Assembly (NCBI RefSeq): GCF_001598855.1
Contig: NZ_BCZS01000032.1
Location: forward strand, 1-44,764
DNA length: 44,764 nt
DNA from: Pluralibacter gergoviae ATCC 33028 = NBRC 105706
GTDB taxonomy: Bacteria > Pseudomonadota > Gammaproteobacteria > Enterobacterales > Enterobacteriaceae
Direction of reading: 5' to 3'
This document shows positions 39,345 through 44,764 of the stretch, in pieces. The notes under the pieces are model-generated. The model was not told where the DNA came from, did no database searches, and saw only the letters and a program-made list of their open reading frames with translations. Made by a program: the position numbers and the translations under genes. The stretch's first letter is position 1, and the number at the start of each line of letters is the position of its first letter.

Positions 39345-40138
39345 TGCTGAACCGTCCACGCCAGCAGCGCCCAGTCTCGGGTTGGGGAAGCAATCGCAGC
39401 CGGTTCCTGAGACTGATACCAGTGCTGCAGGCGATCCTGCTCCTCCTCGCTGAGCGCTCCGAGCGTCCAGGTGACGTTTTCCAGAAAGCGGGCAAAGGTG
39501 CTATTGTCCTGCTGGCAGTTGGGGCCGCGAATAAAATCAACGCTGGCCCGGATGCCCATCTGATACAGCACGTTAAGCGCGTAAATGTAGTTGGGTAGCT
39601 CAATCACTTCGCGCCCCGCCGCACGCTGAATAGCCGGTGACATAAACCAGGGGCTGACGATGTGGGTGGTGTAGACCCGCAGCCGGGCCTGACGATTCAG
39701 CTTTGCCATCGCCTGCTGCATATCCCCCACCAGCGTCGAGCGGGACGCAACGGCAATATCGCAGACGGGAAGGTCGTCCCACGTTTCTTCCCATGCGCGG
39801 CGGTGCCAGCACGCGTTGTCAACGCCCTGCTCTTCTGCCCGACGGGCCGCCACATTCAGCATCCCCGGGCTGTAGTCGATTCCGTGCACCTCACCCAGCC
39901 TGTCGGCCAGCGCCAGTGAAACGGTGCCGGGCCCGCAGCCCATATCAAACAGGCTCTGCGCGCCGCTCAAATCGATTTTTTCCAGCAGCTGAGTCAGGTA
40001 GCCGTCCGTAGGGCGGGCTCTGCTGTCGGCCATTTTTTCCGCCCTGGCATCCCAGTGGGCGGGCTGCTTTTCAGTTCGTCCGGCCAGGCTGAGCTGCTGT
40101 CGGTAAAGGCTGGCAAAATCAATATCGTCAATAAGCAT
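39341..40138 (-). CDS. Class I SAM-dependent methyltransferase (intact)
   Basis: A 265-residue protein with SAM motif I LFDMGCGPGTVSLALADRLG (about 64-83), motif II GIDYSP and a following AARRAEEQG. A good ribosome site (AGGAG, 4 bases) precedes the ATG. It is the only gene of the relict operon without visible damage. In intact operons of this type a methyltransferase stands between the ABC ATPase and modD, which fits the order here. Its substrate is unknown; a metal chelator or Mo-related ligand is a guess. Confidence 0.8.
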   Translation of the reverse strand: MLIDDIDFASLYRQQLSLAGRTEKQPAHWDARAEKMADSRARPTDGYLTQLLEKIDLSGAQSLFDMGCGPGTVSLALADRLGEVHGIDYSPGMLNVAARRAEEQGVDNACWHRRAWEETWDDLPVCDIAVASRSTLVGDMQQAMAKLNRQARLRVYTTHIVSPWFMSPAIQRAAGREVIELPNYIYALNVLYQMGIRASVDFIRGPNCQQDNSTFARFLENVTWTLGALSEEEQDRLQHWYQSQEPAAIASPTRDWALLAWTVQQ

Positions 40139-40146
40139 AAGTCTCC

Positions 40147-40452
40147 TTAACAGCGTAAATTGCCGAGATGATGGCGGATCTGCTCCGGTGCAACGCCGTA
40201 CATTTCAGCAAGGTGGTCGGGATGCAGCCGATCCCGCGGCGCCATAGTAAAGAGGGAGCGTCCCTCGGGCAGGATCTCGCCGTCCAGGGGCGGCAGCAGG
40301 CCGAGTAGCGTCCGCAGCAGGGTGGTTTTCTCCGAACCGTTCGCCCCTAACTGGCAGCACACGGCCCCCTGCTCAAGGGTAAACGAGACATCGTTCAGCA
40401 CCTGTCGTCCGGGATAACCCGTCGAGAGGCGATCCACCACCAGCAGCATCAT
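40147..40452 (-). pseudogene. ABC transporter ATP-binding protein pseudogene
   Basis: A 101-codon frame. Residues 1-65 are the N-terminus of a FecE/BtuD-type ATPase (RLSTGYPGRQVLNDVSFTLE). The Walker A reads GANGSEKTT, where the Gly before Lys has become Glu. A deletion then removes the Q-loop, LSGGQ signature and Walker B. The tail APRDRLHPDHLAEMYGV is the family C-terminus. Both the Walker A change and the missing centre make it non-functional. It overlaps the upstream frame by ATGA. Confidence 0.85.
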
Positions 40453-40895
40453 GCCCGCCCTCCGCGCAGCAGCGCCAGAAAGAAAAGCGCACCGATAAAT
40501 GCGGTGATAATCCCCTGTGGGATCTCGGTAGCACTGAGGCCTCTTGCCAGAGTATCGGTCAGCAACAGCAGAATCGCCCCCAGCACCATTGCCAGCGGCA
40601 GCATTCGCTGATGGTTACTGCCGGTTAGCAGGCGCGCCATGTGGGGCACAATCAGGCCTACCCAGCCGACGACACCTGCGAGGGCCACCGCGCTGGCGGT
40701 GGCAAGCGTGGCGCAGACCACCACCGCCAGCAGCATATCTGCCGGAGCCCCCGCGCTGATGATGCGACGCTCGTCGTCCGAAGTGGGCAGTGCTCCAACG
40801 TGAAATGGCCGGAGTGAAGAAGCGAAACTGCACAAACCGGGAAAGCAAAGCGTGAAGCCCAGAGCCTGGAGCAGCGCGCGGCGGGAGAGCGGCAT
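40449..40895 (-). pseudogene. Binding-protein signal fused to FecCD permease C-terminus
   Basis: A 148-codon frame formed by deletion. The first about 25 residues (MPLSRRALLQALGFTLCFPG) are a signal peptide of a periplasmic substrate-binding protein. From about residue 48 the sequence is the C-terminal third of a BtuC/FecCD permease, with GVVGWVGLIVPHMARLLTG (about 73-91), the coupling region, then LLLTDTLARGL and FIGALFFLALLRGG. Everything between, most of two genes, is gone. The joint is in frame, so a chimeric polypeptide could still be made, but no transport function is expected. Confidence 0.83.
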
Positions 40896-40925
40896 CGGTT
40901 TTCATCCTGAAGACAGAGGGTTAAA

Positions 40926-40953
40926 TTCGATATATATTTTCATATATAGCGAT
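40926..40953. promoter_or_regulatory. ModE-type binding site of the relict uptake operon
   Basis: Arms TTCGATATATA (40926-40936) and TATATAGCGAT (40943-40953) with a 6-bp spacer fit the enterobacterial ModE consensus ATCGNTATATA-N6-TATATAACGAT with two mismatches. It lies 31 bp upstream of the first frame of the broken operon. ModE-molybdate represses Mo uptake genes from such sites. It explains the presence of modD and suggests the lost receptor took up a molybdenum species. Confidence 0.75.
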
Positions 40954-41060
40954 ATTGAAAATGCCTGAGATCAAAAAACGACCACTCATTTCGGGCACCA
41001 GCTGCGTAAATGTGATGGGGTTGAATAAAAAAGCGATGTCATTATCTGAAGGAGAGAAGC

Positions 41061-41564
41061 GTGCAATTATTTATGTTTTATCTGGGCGGCAACGCGGGCA
41101 AATCCAATATCGAAGTGCATGATATTCAGTTCGTTGCAGCCGAGACGCCGGAACAGGCCCATCCCGCCCTGCGCGCGGCATGGTTTGGCGATCCGGATAA
41201 AATTCATATCGACGGCTACGCCAGAATTGTCTGGGCCGACGGATACCACGTCAGTCTGAAGGATACCCCGCCAGACGGAGACGCGCGGCTGTGGTTTGTT
41301 AATGCAGGCGCTTACGATGCATCATCCCTGGCGGAGCTGCACGCTTTCGATCTTTTTGTGGCATCCGACAGCCGGGAGGCCAAAGCCCGGGGCCTTGCCG
41401 CACTGCTGCCCGGCGCCCTGCACCAGCACAAAGATAACCTTAAGGATGTCGATGACTGCCTGCTGTTGGAGCAGGTTAGCGGAAAGTATATCCACCTTAC
41501 GCCCTCCGACGAGGGCGAGCATTTCCTGCCTGAATGGCAGGGATATCAGCCTATTGGAAAGTAG
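41061..41564 (+). CDS. DUF1543 domain-containing protein
   Basis: A 167-residue cytoplasmic protein starting at GTG (6 bases behind GGAG). The DUF1543 pattern MFYLGGNAGKSNIEVHDIQF (about 4-23) is followed by VAAETPEQAHPALRAAWFG. A second, weaker copy (LWFVNAGAYDASSLAELHAF with FVASDSREAKARG) indicates an internally duplicated fold. No function is known for the family. It is divergent from the relict operon and convergent with the copper receptor. Confidence 0.83.
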   Translation: MQLFMFYLGGNAGKSNIEVHDIQFVAAETPEQAHPALRAAWFGDPDKIHIDGYARIVWADGYHVSLKDTPPDGDARLWFVNAGAYDASSLAELHAFDLFVASDSREAKARGLAALLPGALHQHKDNLKDVDDCLLLEQVSGKYIHLTPSDEGEHFLPEWQGYQPIGK

Positions 41565-41570
41565 GCGTTT

Positions 41571-41600
41571 TTCACCCCGGCGCAGCGGCGCCGGGGTGAA
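41571..41600. other. Long hairpin between convergent genes
   Basis: A perfect 13-bp G+C-rich stem, 41571-41583 with 41588-41600 (loop AGCG), separates the DUF1543 and copper receptor stops. T-residues lie upstream, not downstream, on the plus strand, so it is not a standard intrinsic terminator in either direction. It may still block read-through or protect both 3' ends. Confidence 0.6.
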
Positions 41601-41606
41601 AGGACA

Positions 41607-43700
41607 TCAGAAGGTGACGTTCAGTTTCCCCCAGAAGGTGCGTCCGGGCTCATTTACCGCCGTATTGGCCGAGTAGCCAAAGCTGCTGTTGCCCGCGAGG
41701 TTAAGGTGCTCGCTGTAGGTTTTATCAAACAGGTTATCGACCCCCGCGCTGAGCTTGACGACCTTATTCACCTGATACGCCGCATTGGCGGAAAAGACGG
41801 CAAATCCCGCGCTGCTGCCAAAATCTTTTCCCACCACGTTCCCCTCATTTCTGGCAATCCTGTGCTGGCTGCTCACCAGCCGCAGCAGGCCGGTGCTGCT
41901 CCAGTCTCCTCGCTCCCACGTCAGCCCCAGCCGGGCTTCAAGAGGCGGGATCTGGGGCAGCGGCTTACCGTCATCGGTATTTCTCGCCCACGAGTAGGCC
42001 AGGCTGGCATCCGTTTTCCAGCTGTCGGTCAGCTGATAGCTGGCCCCCGCTTCGCCGCCCATGATGGTCGCATTCACGTTATCCACCTGGCTAATGTAGG
42101 CATTATGCGGATCGTAGCGAAACAGGATAAAGTCATTCACCCGCCCAAGATAGGCAGAGATCCAGCCGCTGAAGCGCCGGTCTTTATACTGCGCGCCGAT
42201 ATCAAGCTGGGTGGTTTTTTCGGTTTTAACCTGGCTGAAGGCATCCGCGGCGCCATCCGGCCCGTAGGTCGGAGAGAAGAGCTCCCAGTAGTCGGGGAAG
42301 CGCTCGGTATAGCCCACGCCGGCATAGAACATCAGCGGCGTCTGCGCCAGCGTGTGCTCCAGGCGCATAAATCCGGCGGGCAGAACATCATTGCGCCCCG
42401 ATGAGCCTTTGCCGCTGAAATTATCTACCAGCACTCTGTCGAGACGCGCGCCGGTGACCACTTTGCTCTGCTCCGTGGCGTGCCAGGTCAGTTCGCTGAA
42501 CAGGCCATAGTCGTGGAAGCGGGCATCTTTGCGCCAGCCGCCATCGCCTTTACTGCGGTGGGTATTAAACTGCGCATCGGCGCCGCCGCGCAGCTCAACG
42601 TCAGACCAGATCCACGTTCCCATCGTGCGCCCGCCGACGGTGCGCCTGTCCAGCTCCATGGCCATTGGCATACGCATACTCATTGCGGGTGCGGCCGCCA
42701 TGCCGTCTCCCGACATTGCTGCCATACCGTGGTCCATACCGCTTCCCGACATACCGGACATTCCCGGCATGGCTCCCATACCGCTATCGGGGGAGCGCAG
42801 GGAGTAGTTGTCCATAATGTGATCGGCGTAGTTGTAGTAAATATTGGCCTCTAACTTATCGAACACCTCGCCAATGTTAGATTTCTCAAAGCGGGCTCCC
42901 AGGCTCTCGCGCTTGAACTGCGAGCCATCCATGCTGCGCCCGGCGTAGCGGGCCTCGCCGTCCCCTTTTCCGGCGCCGATCTCCAGCAGCGTATCCTTAT
43001 CAGGCGTCCAGCCCAGCGCCACGTCGGCGTTCCACTTATCCCACTTTGACGCCACCCGATTGCCTCTGCCGTCCTTATAGTCATCGGCCCGGGATTTATT
43101 CCCGGTCAGGCGCAGATAGCCCACATCGCTGCCGAGGCTGAGGTCGGCATTGCGATCCCAGCGGTGATTCGAGCCCACCAGCAGACTGGCGGTCCCCTGC
43201 GCGCCGGGCTTATCAAAGCGCGGCTGTTCGCGATCGAAGCGCAGGGTCCCGGCGGAGTTTCCCGGTCCCCAGAGCACCGTTTCCGGCCCCTTAGTCAGGG
43301 TAAGCAGATCAAAACTTTCCGGGGAGATGTAGGAGCTGGGCGCATCCATGCGCGCCGGGCAGGCGCCGAGCATTTCACCGTTGTTAGTGAGAATACGCAG
43401 GCGAGAGCCGAACATGCCCCGAAATACCGGGTCGCCGTTGGTGCCGCCGTTGCGGATTTGCGAGAATCCGGGGATGGTCTTGAGGTAGTCCGATCCATCG
43501 CTGGCGGGCACCGGCTGGCGCGGAATTTTCGGCGAAGTCACAATCTCCAGCGGCGATCGCACCGGCGCGGTAACAATCATCACGCCGCCATCGGGCATCT
43601 CATCATGAGCGAGTTTCTCTTCTGCCGCCCCGGCGCCGGTCGCCAGGGACATGAGGATCAGCGACGCCAGAGGCGTGCGCGCAAAACTACGGTCGTACAT
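41607..43700 (-). CDS. TonB-dependent copper receptor (OprC/NosA family)
   Basis: Outer-membrane receptor of 697 residues. A signal peptide (to about 26) is followed by a plug domain and a 22-strand barrel ending WGKLNVTF. The copper site of Pseudomonas OprC, CxxxM plus HxM 180 residues later, is seen exactly: Cys114 and Met118 in GACPARM, His294 and Met296 in ADHIMDN. Directly behind lies a Met/Gly/His-rich loop (about 305-350, GMSGMSGSGMDHGMAAMSG), which could gather copper. It is preceded on the same strand by the DUF2946 gene, a frequent partner of copper receptors. Confidence 0.9.
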   Translation of the reverse strand: MYDRSFARTPLASLILMSLATGAGAAEEKLAHDEMPDGGVMIVTAPVRSPLEIVTSPKIPRQPVPASDGSDYLKTIPGFSQIRNGGTNGDPVFRGMFGSRLRILTNNGEMLGACPARMDAPSSYISPESFDLLTLTKGPETVLWGPGNSAGTLRFDREQPRFDKPGAQGTASLLVGSNHRWDRNADLSLGSDVGYLRLTGNKSRADDYKDGRGNRVASKWDKWNADVALGWTPDKDTLLEIGAGKGDGEARYAGRSMDGSQFKRESLGARFEKSNIGEVFDKLEANIYYNYADHIMDNYSLRSPDSGMGAMPGMSGMSGSGMDHGMAAMSGDGMAAAPAMSMRMPMAMELDRRTVGGRTMGTWIWSDVELRGGADAQFNTHRSKGDGGWRKDARFHDYGLFSELTWHATEQSKVVTGARLDRVLVDNFSGKGSSGRNDVLPAGFMRLEHTLAQTPLMFYAGVGYTERFPDYWELFSPTYGPDGAADAFSQVKTEKTTQLDIGAQYKDRRFSGWISAYLGRVNDFILFRYDPHNAYISQVDNVNATIMGGEAGASYQLTDSWKTDASLAYSWARNTDDGKPLPQIPPLEARLGLTWERGDWSSTGLLRLVSSQHRIARNEGNVVGKDFGSSAGFAVFSANAAYQVNKVVKLSAGVDNLFDKTYSEHLNLAGNSSFGYSANTAVNEPGRTFWGKLNVTF

Positions 43701-43791
43701 AAACGCTCCTGCTGTTTTTCAGGCGTAACAATGCGCTGCACGCGGTGGCGCGCGCAGTTATTACGCAAAATCAATCATCTGTTTTTTTTAA

Positions 43792-44238
43792 TCAGAGAAT
43801 GAACACAGCAGGCGGCGCGCGGGCGCGCTGAGGGAACCATGGTCGGAATAGAGGCGCACAGGCAAGCGGAGGGAGCGAGGTGCGAAGGATAAAGCGCAGC
43901 AGCAGCCAGAGCAGCACCGCCAGCAACAATTCAATAAACGGGAAATGCGCCAGCAGCTGGCAGTATCCGCAGACGATCTCTTCCATCGGCGACATCCCCT
44001 TGCCCGACATCATACGCTGCATCATCGGCGAGGGAGGTTCGCAGCGGGCGGTCATGGCCATACCAGGGTGCATGTCCGCCATTGACGGCGACATGGCCAT
44101 GGTGTCGTGATGGCACGCGGCGCGGTGGGCAAGAGTGCGGGAGACGGCGGGTGCAACGAACAGCATGGCGATGGCGAAAAGTGCCAGCCAGGCTGCGAAA
44201 AACGTTGTCCGGTTGCGCCCCTGCAAAATTGTTATCAT
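43792..44238 (-). CDS. DUF2946 protein, Met/His-rich (copper-associated)
   Basis: A 148-residue membrane or exported protein: hydrophobic N-terminus (about 13-33), then a stretch rich in Met and His (HHDTMAMSPSMADMHPGMAM, about 43-62). CxxC follows in VCGYCQLLAHFP (about 89-100), then a second hydrophobic helix (about 100-118). The CGYCxLL motif defines DUF2946. The family often adjoins copper receptors, and here it is 91 bp upstream of one on the same strand. The role is unproved; copper binding or relay is likely from composition. The ribosome site before the ATG is weak. Confidence 0.82.
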   Translation of the reverse strand: MITILQGRNRTTFFAAWLALFAIAMLFVAPAVSRTLAHRAACHHDTMAMSPSMADMHPGMAMTARCEPPSPMMQRMMSGKGMSPMEEIVCGYCQLLAHFPFIELLLAVLLWLLLRFILRTSLPPLACAPLFRPWFPQRARAPPAVFIL

Positions 44239-44314
44239 CCGTCAGTTAATTTGACGTCATTGTATCTCATAAGAATTTTGAATGTTACAAAAAAGGTAGG
44301 CTTGCGTCTGAATG

Positions 44315-44340
44315 CAAAATGCCGACCCGGGGGTCGGCAT
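44315..44340 (-). terminator. Terminator of ybfA
   Basis: On the minus strand ATGCCGACCC/GGGTCGGCAT (44340-44331 with 44328-44319) is followed by TTT, 17 bp after the ybfA stop codon. Confidence 0.85.
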
Positions 44341-44356
44341 CAGGGTGTGGTTCCGA

Positions 44357-44557
44357 TCAGTAAAAATCGCAGGTGACTTTTTCGGCCTGATCCATCCACA
44401 CCGGCTTGTCGCTGGTTTTTGACCAGACGCGGTGCAGGTAGCTGTAGAAGCGGCTGCGGTCTTTCCAGAACAGCATCAGCGGCAGGGCCGCAACGCCGAC
44501 CGCGATGGCGAATGCGCGGCGCATAAACACAACATGTGCTGGATACTCTTTATACAT
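44357..44557 (-). CDS. ybfA: Conserved small membrane protein YbfA
   Basis: A 66-residue protein with one hydrophobic segment (about 13-29) and the strongly conserved C-terminal half [20 protein letters not shown], then [11 protein letters not shown], as in E. coli YbfA (68 residues). Its function is unknown. In E. coli it stands beside kdpFABC, whose promoter would lie just beyond the right edge. It marks the return to conserved backbone. Confidence 0.93.
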   Translation of the reverse strand: MYKEYPAHVVFMRRAFAIAVGVAALPLMLFWKDRSRFYSYLHRVWSKTSDKPVWMDQAEKVTCDFY

Positions 44558-44764
44558 AGTTTTGCCCTCTCGCTGGCCGGCAGCGTTCGCCGGTAAATAT
44601 TGTCTGTCTAAAAGAGTAACGCTCTGTTTGTAATTTTACTACTCATCCGACCACTTATTTTGGGTCTTTTTGTGCTTATTTACGCCAGTTCAGGTAACTC
44701 AGTTACATAAAAGTTAAAATAATACTAACCATTAGTTAATTAATGGCCTTACGCCATTTTTATA
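44558..44764. promoter_or_regulatory. ybfA upstream region up to the window edge
   Basis: About 207 AT-rich bases. On the minus strand it should hold the ybfA promoter. At the edge a short stem AATGGC/GCCATT (44742-44747 with 44753-44758) is followed by TTTTATA on the plus strand and could be a small terminator. No reading frame. kdp genes, expected next, are not yet reached. Confidence 0.4.

Noticed and set aside
39079-39603. 174-codon frame overlapping methyltransferase and modD
   Set aside because: Out of frame with both recognisable products and without a ribosome site.

Overview
The window is chromosomal DNA of a member of the Enterobacteriaceae. The left 28 kb carries a conserved backbone in E. 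coli order, with proteins of E. coli length: tRNA-Lys, cpoB-pal-tolB-tolA-tolR-tolQ-ybgC, ybgE-cydX-cydB-cydA, sucD-sucC-sucB-sucA, sdhB-sdhA-sdhD-sdhC, divergent gltA, then nei, pxpC, pxpB, ybgI, phr and ybgA. ybfA closes the right end. The G+C-rich coding style suggests the Klebsiella/Enterobacter/Kluyvera part of the family. I cannot name the genus from sequence alone.

Region by region. (1) 1-6.1 kb is the tRNA-Lys and Tol-Pal envelope operon, all on the minus strand. (2) 6.2-9.4 kb encodes cytochrome bd-I with CydX and YbgE. A long leader upstream carries a perfect FNR palindrome and an ArcA-type site. (3) 10.1-19.8 kb is the sdhCDAB-sucABCD TCA operon, ending in a 3' UTR that looks like the sRNA SdhX. 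gltA is divergent from it. (4) 21.7-22.4 kb, between gltA and nei, is an unlabelled stretch that I read as a type I toxin-antitoxin locus of TisB/IstR style. It has a 27-residue hydrophobic peptide, a long structured leader, and a separately promoted RNA of about 95 nt with a 30-nt uninterrupted match to that leader. (5) 22.4-28.0 kb has nei, pxpCB, ybgI, phr and ybgA; pxpA, dtpD and mngRAB, found at these positions in E. coli K-12, are missing.

(6) 28.1-44.3 kb is accessory DNA between ybgA and ybfA. It opens with a catabolic gene set: class III aminotransferase, APC permease, ArgE-like M20 hydrolase, DUF1028 protein, RidA-fold protein, flavin monooxygenase, LysR regulator and PuuC-like aldehyde dehydrogenase. 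This set most likely breaks down an amine or N-acyl amine. Next come a DUF2623 protein and a MOSC protein. Then follows a decayed TonB/ABC uptake operon: receptor tail, modD, ATPase and a binding-protein/permease fusion, all with deletions, around one intact methyltransferase. A site matching the ModE box lies upstream, so the relict system was probably molybdenum-regulated. A DUF1543 gene, a TonB-dependent copper receptor with a visible CxxxM...HxM copper site, and a Met/His-rich DUF2946 protein finish the island.

How the genes work together: backbone blocks 2 and 3 are the respiratory and TCA core under oxygen control (FNR/ArcA). The accessory island adds nutrient-nitrogen use and metal acquisition. 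The toxin-antitoxin candidate is the least expected content of the window.
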